A stretch of 8,403 nt of DNA from CAZDAW01 sp964503685 (GCA_964503685.1 CAZDAW010000123.1:1-8403); one strand, 5' to 3'. Positions 1 through 7,122 are shown, numbered from the stretch's first letter. Made by a program: numbers and translations. Notes: a model not told the origin generated them from the letters alone.

Positions 1-46
1 GGCACGAGAACTGCAATGCGTTTTAACCAAGGAGGCTAAATGGTAT
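1..46 (+). other. Leader of mvaA / possible tail of an upstream gene
   Basis: This short stretch lies before the first gene. Two forward frames carry stops that could end an upstream gene: TAA at 24-26 and TAA at 37-39. The third is in frame with mvaA and stays open to the window edge. An ATG at 40-42 stops after four codons and is not a start. No promoter is evident, so the operon promoter, or further operon genes, probably lie upstream of the window. Confidence 0.35.
29..35 (+). promoter_or_regulatory. Ribosome binding site of mvaA
   Basis: AAGGAGG lies 11 nt before the ATG at 47. The spacing is slightly long, but no in-frame start is closer. It supports starting mvaA at 47 although its frame is open to the window edge. 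Confidence 0.7.
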
Positions 47-1324
47 ATGACTAAAACAACGAAAATATCTGGATTTTATAAATTAACAATTGATGAGCGT
101 TTGGAGTTGATAAAAAATTTTGTGGGGTTAACCAATGAAGAGATAATTATTTTAAAAGACGCTGATGGCCTATCGCTAGATACAGCTTCTCGTATGATAG
201 AAAACGTAGTTGGGAGAATTCAGATTCCATTGGGGATCGCTGCGAACTTCCTTATAAACGGAAAGGAATACTTTATCCCCATGGCAACAGAGGAACCATC
301 GGTTGTCGCAGCCGCAAGTAATGCCGCAAGGCTAACTAGAGAGAGAGGTGGGATATTCACCACGAATTCAGGCCCCAACATGATTGCTCAGATCCAGACG
401 GTGAATATTGCTGATCCTTGGGCTGCGCGTTTACGTATTCTTGAGCATAAGCAAGAAATATTAAACTTAGCAAATCAACAAGATCCCGTACTGGTTAAAT
501 TAGGTGGGGGTGTCAAGGATCTGGAAGTAAGAATAATCGATTCACGGATAGGGCCTATGGTGATAACTCATCTAATAGTCGATACCTGTGATGCGATGGG
601 GGCAAACGCTGTAAATACCATGGCAGAGGCCCTCGCCCCTATGATAGCGAGAATTACCGGAGGAAGAGTCTATCTCAGGATTCTTTCGAACCTCGCAGAT
701 CGAAGAGTAGTCAGGGCGAGAACGGTTGTCGCTAAAGAAGTTTTGGAAGCAGAAGAGGTAGTGGATGGAATAATCATGGCTTCCGCCTTTGCCGAAGCGG
801 ATCCGTATCGCGCCGCCACTCACAATAAAGGAATAATGAACGGGATTAGCGCGGTAGTCCTTGCGACTGGCAACGATACGCGCGCAGTAGAGGCAGGAGC
901 TCATTCCTACGCTTCACGAGACGGGCGCTATACAGCCTTGGCTCGATGGGAAAAAGACAGCAATGGCGATCTCGTAGGCTCTTTAGAATTACCAATGGGT
1001 GTTGGATTGGTTGGCGGAGCAACTGCAACGCACCCGATCGCAAAATTAGCAGTCAAAATTTTAGGCGTAAAAACCGCAATCGAATTAGGAGAGGTAATTG
1101 CGGCAGTTGGCCTGGCTCAAAATCTGGCAGCTGTTAAAGTACTCGCAACTGAAGGCGTACAACGCGGACATATGGCGTTGCACGCTCGGAATGTCGCTGT
1201 AAATGCAGGAGCTGCTGGCGAGCTTATCGATCAGGTCGCGGAAATTATGGTCCGCGAAAGAAAAGTCCGAGCGGACAGGGCTCAAGAATTGGTCCAAGAA
1301 CTAGGAGCGAAGATAAAGGGATAA
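47..1324 (+). CDS. mvaA: Hydroxymethylglutaryl-CoA reductase, degradative (class II)
   Basis: This cytosolic enzyme interconverts mevalonate and HMG-CoA; in this context it most likely oxidises mevalonate with CoA and NAD+. At 425 aa it has the usual class II length and no membrane anchor. By comparison with the Pseudomonas mevalonii enzyme (from memory), the catalytic set is present: Glu83 in EEPSVVAAAS, Lys261 in HNKGIMNG, Asp277 in GNDTRAVEAGAHSYA and His379 in GHMALHARN. The dinucleotide-binding DAMGAN motif is at 182-187. Asp146 in the QQDPV segment matches the residue that favours NAD(H) over NADP(H) in P. mevalonii. The N-terminal SGFYKL segment is typical of the family and supports this start. 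No HMG-CoA synthase or mevalonate kinase lies nearby, which argues against a biosynthetic role. A gap of 3 nt to the next gene suggests co-translation. Confidence 0.95.
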   Translation: MTKTTKISGFYKLTIDERLELIKNFVGLTNEEIIILKDADGLSLDTASRMIENVVGRIQIPLGIAANFLINGKEYFIPMATEEPSVVAAASNAARLTRERGGIFTTNSGPNMIAQIQTVNIADPWAARLRILEHKQEILNLANQQDPVLVKLGGGVKDLEVRIIDSRIGPMVITHLIVDTCDAMGANAVNTMAEALAPMIARITGGRVYLRILSNLADRRVVRARTVVAKEVLEAEEVVDGIIMASAFAEADPYRAATHNKGIMNGISAVVLATGNDTRAVEAGAHSYASRDGRYTALARWEKDSNGDLVGSLELPMGVGLVGGATATHPIAKLAVKILGVKTAIELGEVIAAVGLAQNLAAVKVLATEGVQRGHMALHARNVAVNAGAAGELIDQVAEIMVRERKVRADRAQELVQELGAKIKG

Positions 1325-1327
1325 GCT

Positions 1328-2431
1328 ATGGGATGTAATCAGATGCAACTTTCGTTTCCATCCAAAGTATGTATAGGCGACATCACAGTCCGGGACGGTT
1401 TCCAGCACGAAGAAAGATTTATCTCTACAGAAGCAAAAGTGTTTTACGCTGAAGAACTGATACTGGCAGGAATAAAATCTGTAGAAGTGACAAACTATGG
1501 CAATCCTCATCGGATGCCTCAGTTCAGGGATGCCGATGAGATCATAAAAAGACTTAGACAGAGCAAGCGGCTTGCTAAGCGTGGTATCGACTGGACTACG
1601 GTAGATTTAAGCGCGGTCACTATTCGAGAATCAGCTGTGGACAGGGCTATTGAATTGAAAAAAGAAGGAATTGGCCCGGATCGCTTGGTCATGATGGTTT
1701 CAACCGACGAAGAACACCATTATACCAACTCGGGAGGAACTCTTCCTGAGTATTGGCGTGAAGCTGAGCGTTGCATTAAAAAAGCGCGGGATGTCGGAAT
1801 AAAAGTCTGCGGTACGGTCAGCACTATCTGGGGAAGCCCGATTACAGGACCGACGAAGCTAGAGGATGCGGTCGAGTTTACACGCCATTGGCTTGAAATC
1901 GGAGCGCATGATATTGAACATGCCGATCACGATGGCTCCGCTCCTCCTGATAAGGTTTATCGGTACTTTTGTATGGTTCTCGACGCTTTTCCTAATCCTG
2001 ACCTCCATATTGCGCATTTTCACGTTACCAGAGGATGGGGATTGGCCAATGTTCTGGCATCTTTACAGGCAGGAATAAAAAAATATGAAGGTACGCTCGG
2101 TGGTATCGGAGGTCAGCCCGCCAACTTCTTTGGAGACGCGCCGGTTGAGGGTACAGGGTCTTACTACTATAAGAATCCTGTTAATGTCGGACTCGTTTGC
2201 ACTGAAGATATGCTGGTAATGATGGACGAAATGGGAATACGGACCGGTGTCGATATCGATAGGATTCTAGAACTCGGAAGGTTCATGGAAAAAACGATCG
2301 GCCGTAGACTTCGCTCTGAATCGATTATGAATGGGAGAGTCCCAAAGGAGCCACAAAAAAACTTCCAGAGAAGTGGACTACTTGAGCGGAAAAAACAACT
2401 TGGAGAGTTGCCAGGACAGAAGTATCCATAA
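1328..2431 (+). CDS. Divergent HMG-CoA lyase-like enzyme (DRE-TIM metallolyase / HMGL-like family)
   Basis: This 367-aa protein belongs to the TIM-barrel family of HMG-CoA lyase, isopropylmalate synthase and relatives. Its position after mvaA suggests it cleaves HMG-CoA to acetyl-CoA and acetoacetate. Family features seen are VRDGFQHE at 21-28 (Arg22, Asp23), VEVTNYGNPHRMPQF at 52-66, the metal-binding HFH at 230-232, GWGLANVLASLQAGI at 236-250, and TEDMLVMMDEMGIRTGVD at 292-309. Two expected residues appear to be missing. The catalytic Cys of the GLGGCP loop is Gln263 in GIGGQP, and the metal-ligand Asn before the TED motif aligns with Leu289. The protein is also longer than the roughly 300 aa of typical bacterial lyases, with a basic C-terminal tail (about 338-367). 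Start: ATG 1328, three bases after the mvaA stop, preceded by AAAGGGA; an in-frame ATG at 1343 is an alternative. It may be a divergent lyase or a paralogue acting on a related acyl-CoA or hydroxy acid. Confidence 0.75.
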   Translation: MGCNQMQLSFPSKVCIGDITVRDGFQHEERFISTEAKVFYAEELILAGIKSVEVTNYGNPHRMPQFRDADEIIKRLRQSKRLAKRGIDWTTVDLSAVTIRESAVDRAIELKKEGIGPDRLVMMVSTDEEHHYTNSGGTLPEYWREAERCIKKARDVGIKVCGTVSTIWGSPITGPTKLEDAVEFTRHWLEIGAHDIEHADHDGSAPPDKVYRYFCMVLDAFPNPDLHIAHFHVTRGWGLANVLASLQAGIKKYEGTLGGIGGQPANFFGDAPVEGTGSYYYKNPVNVGLVCTEDMLVMMDEMGIRTGVDIDRILELGRFMEKTIGRRLRSESIMNGRVPKEPQKNFQRSGLLERKKQLGELPGQKYP

Positions 2432-2433
2432 AG

Positions 2434-2461
2434 GTCAGTCGCTGACTCATTTTCGAGTCGG
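2434..2461 (+). promoter_or_regulatory. Two mutually exclusive small hairpins before the binding-protein gene
   Basis: GTCAG (2434-2438) pairs perfectly with CTGAC (2442-2446) across a 3-nt loop. Alternatively, CTGACTC (2442-2448) pairs with GAGTCGG (2455-2461) around the loop ATTTTC, with one U-G pair. The two structures share bases, so only one can form. The second ends 9 nt before the Shine-Dalgarno of the binding-protein gene and has only A-rich sequence after it, so it is not a terminator. A role in mRNA processing or 5'-end protection is possible. Stems this short can arise by chance. Confidence 0.3.
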
Positions 2462-2468
2462 AAAATAT

Positions 2469-2475
2469 AAGGAGG
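2469..2475 (+). promoter_or_regulatory. Ribosome binding site deciding the start of the binding-protein gene
   Basis: AAGGAGG lies 8 nt before the ATG at 2484. It selects this start over an in-frame ATG at 2331 that would overlap the lyase-like gene by about 100 nt and place a charged 51-residue extension ahead of the signal peptide. Confidence 0.85.
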
Positions 2476-2483
2476 ATAAAGGA

Positions 2484-3680
2484 ATGGCGAAGAAAAGTTG
2501 GCTGGTTATCATTATCATCATGTTGCTCATCGGAGGGACGGTGTTTGCACAGCTAGATTCGAAAAATCCCATAAGGGTTGCTGCCATAATCCCCTTAAGT
2601 GGCGGCGCGTTCGCTGAAGCTGGGCAGGAGATGCGAATGGGTTATCTGATGGCCCAAAGCGAAATCAATAACAGCGGAGGCATACTCGGTCGAAAACTGG
2701 AATTAGTAATAGAAGATGATCAATGCAAACCTGAGACTGGTATCGCCGCGTACATGCGCCTTCTCACCAGAGGGAACATCACTGCATTTGTAGGAGGCTA
2801 TTCAAGTACTATTACCTATGCCCAATGCAATGCCGTGCAAAACTTCGAACCTCTGATGGTATGGATCGGTGCTTCATCGACTTCTGTGGAACACAGCTTC
2901 GGGCAAAAGAAATGGTTTTTCCATATGCATCCATGGGACTATCATCGGCAATCGACTGTCACAGCATTTCTGGAAGGAGTCAGTCCAAAGCCGAAAACAA
3001 TTGCGCTTACCTACGAAGACGGTATCTATGGCACTACGAGTGCCGATTATTTTAAAAAGTATGCAAGAGAAGCCGGGTTTACTATTGTTCTCGATGAGCC
3101 GCATAAAAGCGGTTCTTCCGATTTTACCTCGCTGTTAACTAAAGCAAAAGCTCTCAAGCCTGATGTTTTCTACGATGTCAGCTATGCTGGAGACTACATA
3201 CTTCAGATCAAGCAGGCGAAAGAAATAGGTTTCAACCCTAAAGCCTTTGTCATTGTAGCACCGATGTTCCCTAATTATGTGCAGTCTCTCGGTGATGTTG
3301 GCGATTATGTTGTCGGTGTAAATCCTTGGGCTCCAAGCCTTAAGCTGGAAGGATTGCCTGAATGGAAGGAGCGATTTGCTGCGTTGTATCCCGAAAAGAA
3401 ATCCTACGAGTATTGGCTTCCTCTCGCGTATACTAACTTGATAACTGTAGCCGAAGGCATAAAAAAAGCTGGCAGTACTGATAAAGACAAGATCATAATC
3501 GCACTGGAGCAGCTCGATATTGTGACACCATTCGGAAGGATGAAATTTGAACCTAGCGATGAAGGTGGGGTACATCAGTGCTTTACCAACTTGGTGATGG
3601 TGCAATGGCAGAAACAGCAGCCAATAGTTGTATTCCCCAAAGATATTGCTGGCGCGCCCTTCGTGTATCCTAAGCCATGA
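2484..3680 (+). CDS. ABC transporter periplasmic substrate-binding protein, Liv/HAAT type
   Basis: This 398-aa extracytoplasmic receptor delivers ligand to the LivHMGF-type importer encoded next. Residues 1-22 form a signal peptide: a KK basic end, a hydrophobic WLVIIIIMLLIGG core, and a likely cut after VFA (22/23). There is no lipobox Cys, so it should be a soluble periplasmic protein. The mature part starts with the family segment IRVAAIIPLSGGAFAEAGQE (about 30-49), followed by NNSGGILGRKLELVIEDD (62-79). The ligand-cleft segments are GGYSST (104-109) and WIGASSTS (127-134). LYPEKKSYEYWLPLAYTNL (301-319) is the usual C-terminal lobe region. Where LivJ has its amino-group-binding Glu (GPEG), this protein reads APMF (259-262), so an amino acid ligand is doubtful. 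Placement between mevalonate enzymes and the permeases makes mevalonate the best guess (inference). Residues from Met1 at 2484 fit the RBS at 2469-2475. Confidence 0.9.
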   Translation: MAKKSWLVIIIIMLLIGGTVFAQLDSKNPIRVAAIIPLSGGAFAEAGQEMRMGYLMAQSEINNSGGILGRKLELVIEDDQCKPETGIAAYMRLLTRGNITAFVGGYSSTITYAQCNAVQNFEPLMVWIGASSTSVEHSFGQKKWFFHMHPWDYHRQSTVTAFLEGVSPKPKTIALTYEDGIYGTTSADYFKKYAREAGFTIVLDEPHKSGSSDFTSLLTKAKALKPDVFYDVSYAGDYILQIKQAKEIGFNPKAFVIVAPMFPNYVQSLGDVGDYVVGVNPWAPSLKLEGLPEWKERFAALYPEKKSYEYWLPLAYTNLITVAEGIKKAGSTDKDKIIIALEQLDIVTPFGRMKFEPSDEGGVHQCFTNLVMVQWQKQQPIVVFPKDIAGAPFVYPKP

Positions 3681-3724
3681 TTCTGAGTTCGGATTGATAA
3701 TCTTCAGGCCGGATAGTATGAAAC

Positions 3725-3755
3725 GCTGCTCCGTAGCTTTGCCTTGCGGAGCAGC
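3725..3755 (+). promoter_or_regulatory. Strong hairpin between binding-protein gene and livH
   Basis: GCTGCTCCG (3725-3733) is perfectly complementary to CGGAGCAGC (3747-3755). Three further pairs, two of them G-U, can form inside and leave a 7-nt loop. The sequence after it (TTGATCTGG) has no run of T, so it is not a classical intrinsic terminator. Its place just after a receptor gene and before permease genes resembles intercistronic hairpins that stabilise the upstream message, so that receptor exceeds transporter. The rest of the 121-nt gap (3681-3801) shows no convincing promoter or small gene. Confidence 0.6.
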
Positions 3756-3801
3756 TTGATCTGGTCCTTAAAACAATTCTGGCTGTACGGGGTGGAAATG
3801 T

Positions 3802-4668
3802 ATGGATAATTTACTACAGGCCGTTCTCAACGGTGTGTTAACGGGCGGTGTATACTTGGTAGTTACACTGGGAATAGCCCTTGTCTTCGGAATTATGCGA
3901 TTAATGAATTTTGCGCATGGTGAATTTGTGATGCTGGGAGCCTATACAACCTTCTGGTGTTTTACCTTGCTTGGGATGAATCCATATATTTCTCTCATCT
4001 TATCCGCTTTAGTGCTTTTCGTTTTCGGCTTGATTGTCTATAAAGGGCTAATCGAACATATTCTTGATGCACCTTCGATCAACCAAGTGCTTTTAACCTT
4101 TGGAATTTCTGTCATTCTGCAAAACTTGGCGTTGATACTATGGAGTGCCAACTCTGTAGCTTTGAATCTAAAGACCAAAGTAATAAAGATTGGAGTAATA
4201 CAGGCAGGTCAGGATAGAATAATTCTTTTCTTGATCGGCTTGGCGGTTACTATCCTTATAATCCTGCTGTTAAAGAAAACATACGTAGGAAAGACTATGT
4301 CAGCAGTGAGCCAAAACCGAAAAGCTGCGTATTTGTTGGGAATAAATGTGCCATTTTTTTATCTTATATCATTCGGATTAGCTTCGGCATTGGCCGGTTT
4401 AGCAGGTGGACTTGTTGCAATTGTAATGTATTCATCGCCTTATGTGGGCGGAAAACTGGGATTAAGAGCTTTCGCAATTCTGACAATGGCTGGCTTAGGC
4501 AATTTCAATACGATAATTGTCGCAAGCCTCATTATGGGACTTATTGAATCATTTGTCGGTATCTATGTACCCCAAGGCCCTGGATGGGCTGAAGGTATTT
4601 CTTTTCTCATAATACTTGTAGTCTTAGCCTTCAGGCCTGCTGGATTAAAAGGAGCGAGGGCGGAATGA
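3802..4668 (+). CDS. livH: ABC transporter permease, LivH type
   Basis: This 288-aa inner-membrane protein is one of the two channel subunits of the importer. It is hydrophobic almost throughout, with about eight membrane segments. Family landmarks are the N-terminal NGVLTGGVYLVVTLG (10-24), the conserved MRLMNFAHGEFVMLGAY (32-48), and a cytoplasmic coupling loop around GKTMSAVSQNRKAAYLLGIN (163-182) that should contact an ATPase subunit. AFAILTMAGLGNF (223-235) and the terminal AFRPAGLKG (276-284) are also typical. Start: ATG 3802 preceded by GGTGG at 3791-3795; an overlapping ATG at 3798 stops after three codons. The stop overlaps the livM start in ATGA. The symbol marks the family, not proof of branched-chain amino acid transport. 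Confidence 0.92.
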   Translation: MDNLLQAVLNGVLTGGVYLVVTLGIALVFGIMRLMNFAHGEFVMLGAYTTFWCFTLLGMNPYISLILSALVLFVFGLIVYKGLIEHILDAPSINQVLLTFGISVILQNLALILWSANSVALNLKTKVIKIGVIQAGQDRIILFLIGLAVTILIILLLKKTYVGKTMSAVSQNRKAAYLLGINVPFFYLISFGLASALAGLAGGLVAIVMYSSPYVGGKLGLRAFAILTMAGLGNFNTIIVASLIMGLIESFVGIYVPQGPGWAEGISFLIILVVLAFRPAGLKGARAE

Positions 4669-5630
4669 AAAATACACAACTTCGACTTTTGCCAGAAGGT
4701 TTATATATAGCCATTGGTGTTTTTGCACTGGCGCTCCCTTTTCTACTTGACCTTTATCTAGTTCATCTTACGACAGGTGTTCTGGTCTATGTAATACTTT
4801 CTATTGGTTTGAGCGTACTTACAAAAACTGGTCAAGTTTCTATTGGCCAAGCTGCATTTTTTGGAGCGGGTGCTTATACAGCAGCAATCATCAGCAAGTT
4901 TATCTATCAGAGCGTCCTTCTTGAATTTGTCGGTGCTTTGGTAGTTACTGTAATTTTAGCAATATTCTTAGGTTATGTAACGCTAAGAATGAAAGGTATT
5001 TTCTTCTCTATAGCAACACTTGCGTTTACCGAATCGCTGTTGGTGCTTGCCATCAACGAGCGCAAAATAATCGGAGGGGCGACAGGAATTATTGTTAAGC
5101 CTCTCTTCGGCAATAACATGGTGATGATTTACTATTTTGCCCTGGCACTTACTTTGATATCATTGCTTACATCGTATATAGCCAACAAATCAAAACTAGG
5201 GTACGCGTCGCTGGTAATAAAAAATGACGAACGATTGGCTAATTCGATCGGAATCAACCCCACAAAATATAAAATAGCCGCCTTTGTCATCAGTGCTGCC
5301 TTAAGCGGCCTCGCTGGTGCATTCTACGTACACTATGTGACGTTCATCGTGCCTAATGAGGTTTTCAACCTTTCAATCTCAGTCTCAATATTAGCAATGA
5401 CAATATTTGGAGGTGCCTATTCATTCATCGGGCCGGTAATCGGAACGATTGTATTGAAATTAGTTGAAGAATTACTCAGACAGAAAATCACCTACGGCCA
5501 TCAAATTGGTTACGGTATTATTTTGGTAATAACGATTTTATTTATTCCAAATGGTCTTGTCAGTCTATGGAAAAGCAGGAGGATCAGTAGTACTAGGCAG
5601 GCGAATAAGACAGGAGGAGGGACCCTATGA
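4665..5630 (+). CDS. livM: ABC transporter permease, LivM type
   Basis: This 321-aa inner-membrane protein is the partner permease of LivH. Landmarks are TGQVSIGQAAFFGAGAY (55-71, the LivM counterpart of the GQ-S-GHAAFFGIGAY motif), RMKGIFFSIATLAF (108-121), GGATGI (137-142), the coupling-loop segment IKNDERLANSIGIN (185-198), and SGLAGAFYVHYV (214-225). FIPNGLVSLW (293-302) sits near the end and is followed by a basic, polar tail (about 303-321). The region has about eight to ten membrane segments. A GGAGCGAGGG stretch at 4651-4660 serves as ribosome binding site. The gene overlaps its neighbours by 4 nt on both sides, which indicates tight translational coupling and equal stoichiometry. Confidence 0.93.
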   Translation: MKNTQLRLLPEGLYIAIGVFALALPFLLDLYLVHLTTGVLVYVILSIGLSVLTKTGQVSIGQAAFFGAGAYTAAIISKFIYQSVLLEFVGALVVTVILAIFLGYVTLRMKGIFFSIATLAFTESLLVLAINERKIIGGATGIIVKPLFGNNMVMIYYFALALTLISLLTSYIANKSKLGYASLVIKNDERLANSIGINPTKYKIAAFVISAALSGLAGAFYVHYVTFIVPNEVFNLSISVSILAMTIFGGAYSFIGPVIGTIVLKLVEELLRQKITYGHQIGYGIILVITILFIPNGLVSLWKSRRISSTRQANKTGGGTL

Positions 5631-6370
5631 GTTTACTGGAAGTCAAAAGCATAACTAAAAAATTCAAGGGCGTAACTGCTGTAAATGACCTGAGCTTTAC
5701 TGTTGATAAAGGCCAAATTTTAGGATTAATCGGCCCTAATGGGGCAGGGAAATCAACCGTTTTCGATATCATTTCAGGGATACGTCCGCCGGATGGATCT
5801 ACTCCAATGCCCAACACCGGAGAAATAATATTTAATGGCGAAAATATCGTTGGTACTGAACCTTATAAAATTTGCAGCAAGGGAATAACAAGAACGTTCC
5901 AAATAACTAAGCGCATTAAGGAGATGACGGTAAGAGAAAATATTTTTACGGCAGGCTTATTCGGGAAAAAAGAACACACCAACAAAGAAATGATAAATAA
6001 GGAAGCAGAAGAAATTTGTATCCTTATGGAACTGGCGGAAAAGATGGATGTTCAAGCAGCGAGTCTAACGTTGATTGAACAGAAAAGACTGGAATTGGCC
6101 CGAGCGCTGGCGACAAGACCGATCTTGCTTTTATTGGATGAAGTAATGGCGGGATTACGACCAACAGAAATAGACAGGGTGTGTGCAATCATTAAATCAA
6201 TTCGTGACAGAGGGATAACAATCATTGTCGTAGAACACGTAATGAAGGCGATCATGAGTGTATCTGACAAGCTTGTAGTTATGGAGTCGGGTAAAAAAAT
6301 CGCCGAGGGCAATCCTCGGGATATCGTCAAGGATCCCCTCGTTATCGAGGCCTATTTTGGGAAAGAATAA
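5627..6370 (+). CDS. livG: ABC transporter ATP-binding protein, LivG type
   Basis: This 247-aa cytoplasmic ATPase is one of two that power the importer. Visible motifs are Walker A GPNGAGKST (36-44), Q-loop RTFQ (89-92, Gln92), Walker B ILLLLDE (166-172, Asp171 and Glu172) and switch His204 in VVEHVM. The signature motif is degenerate: LTLIEQKRLELARAL at 147-161 stands where most ABC ATPases have LSGGQ and many LivG proteins have LSYGQQ. The C-terminal IAEGNPRDIVKDPLVIEAYFG (225-245) is characteristic of LivG. Start: ATG 5627 inside the ATGA overlap with livM, with AGGAGG at 5612-5617. The next gene starts one base after its stop. Confidence 0.93.
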   Translation: MSLLEVKSITKKFKGVTAVNDLSFTVDKGQILGLIGPNGAGKSTVFDIISGIRPPDGSTPMPNTGEIIFNGENIVGTEPYKICSKGITRTFQITKRIKEMTVRENIFTAGLFGKKEHTNKEMINKEAEEICILMELAEKMDVQAASLTLIEQKRLELARALATRPILLLLDEVMAGLRPTEIDRVCAIIKSIRDRGITIIVVEHVMKAIMSVSDKLVVMESGKKIAEGNPRDIVKDPLVIEAYFGKE

Positions 6371-6371
6371 T

Positions 6372-7085
6372 ATGAACCTACTTGAAGTGGCAAATATCAA
6401 CGCATTTTACGGCGATGTACAAGTTCTTTGGGATGTATCGTTCCACGTTTCAAAAGGAGAGATCGTAGCCTTGATCGGTGCAAACGGAGCAGGAAAAACA
6501 TCAACGCTGAGATCTGTATCACGAATCATCAACCTTAAATCAGGCAGCATTAGCTGGATGGGAGAAAATATACACAACTTGCCGGCTCACCGGGTTTCGA
6601 GAATGGGGATCGCACATGTTCCTGAAGGCAGGGAGTTATTTGTTGAGCTCACAGTTTTGGACAATCTTGTTCTAGGCTCTCTATATACGGTTAAAGACGA
6701 AAACAGAAAGCGGGAATTACTAGAGACTGTATTTTCGCTTTTTCCAAAACTTAGCGAACGTAAAAACCAGATTGCCGGCAGCCTTAGCGGCGGGGAGCAG
6801 CAAATGGTTGCAATAGCTCGCGGCCTAATGTCAGATCCAAAACTGCTTATGCTCGATGAGCCATCGTTAGGTCTTGCACCGATTATTGTCGCTGAGATGT
6901 TTGCAACTATAAAAGAAATCAGCCAGCGGGGAGTCACTGTTCTTCTCGTTGAACAAAATGTGCACAAAACCCTGGAAATTTGCTCAAGAGCGTATGTTCT
7001 GGAAACTGGTGTAATAACCACTGAAGGCAAGGGAACAGAATTAATGAAAGACGATCATATCCGAAAAGCGTATCTCGGCCTCTAA
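6372..7085 (+). CDS. livF: ABC transporter ATP-binding protein, LivF type
   Basis: This 237-aa cytoplasmic ATPase pairs with LivG. Motifs are Walker A GANGAGKTS (36-44), the LivF-type VPEGRELF (83-90) with Glu85 in place of the Q-loop Gln, a canonical signature LSGGEQQ (138-144), and Walker B LLMLDEPS (158-165, Asp162 and Glu163). VEQN (193-196) places Gln at the switch His position, as is usual in LivF. The ATG at 6372, one base after the livG stop, is preferred: the family normally starts MLLEV-like and the length then fits. A TTG at 6357 inside livG would add only five residues. GGGAAAG at 6359-6365 is a modest ribosome binding site, so translation probably relies on coupling to livG. A 49-nt gap without clear signals follows. 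Confidence 0.92.
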   Translation: MNLLEVANINAFYGDVQVLWDVSFHVSKGEIVALIGANGAGKTSTLRSVSRIINLKSGSISWMGENIHNLPAHRVSRMGIAHVPEGRELFVELTVLDNLVLGSLYTVKDENRKRELLETVFSLFPKLSERKNQIAGSLSGGEQQMVAIARGLMSDPKLLMLDEPSLGLAPIIVAEMFATIKEISQRGVTVLLVEQNVHKTLEICSRAYVLETGVITTEGKGTELMKDDHIRKAYLGL

Positions 7086-7122
7086 AAAGTTGTGATGAAT
7101 AGGAAACCGTTAGATCATATAT

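Noticed and set aside
1..8. Match to the GGCACGAG cloning-adaptor sequence known from cDNA libraries at the window start
   Set aside because: It is an 8-base match only, continuous with an open reading frame into bacterial sequence. Chance is the simpler explanation.
47..2431. Biosynthetic mevalonate pathway
   Set aside because: No HMG-CoA synthase, mevalonate kinase or later isoprenoid genes are present. A class II, NAD-type reductase beside a lyase-like gene and an importer points to breakdown.
2331..2483. In-frame upstream ATG at 2331 extending the binding protein by 51 residues
   Set aside because: It would overlap the lyase-like gene and put a charged, non-signal segment ahead of a clear signal peptide. 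The ATG at 2484 has AAGGAGG at proper spacing.
3135..3605. 156-codon open frame on the minus strand inside the binding-protein gene
   Set aside because: It is fully antisense to a well-supported gene, has no recognisable motif and is explained by codon composition. The same holds for minus-strand frames at 572-904 and 6587-7030.
3694..3719. Promoter-like TTGATA ... TAGTAT between the binding-protein gene and livH
   Set aside because: The spacer is only 14 nt, too short for a sigma-70-type promoter, and the -10 match is weak.
3725..3780. Intrinsic terminator after the binding-protein gene
   Set aside because: The hairpin is strong, but no T-run follows it and the downstream permeases need the same transcript or a promoter not seen here. 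It was kept only as a structural or regulatory hairpin.
6357..6371. TTG start for livF at 6357
   Set aside because: It lies within livG and adds five residues not typical of LivF. The ATG at 6372, one base after the livG stop, gives the normal N-terminus.
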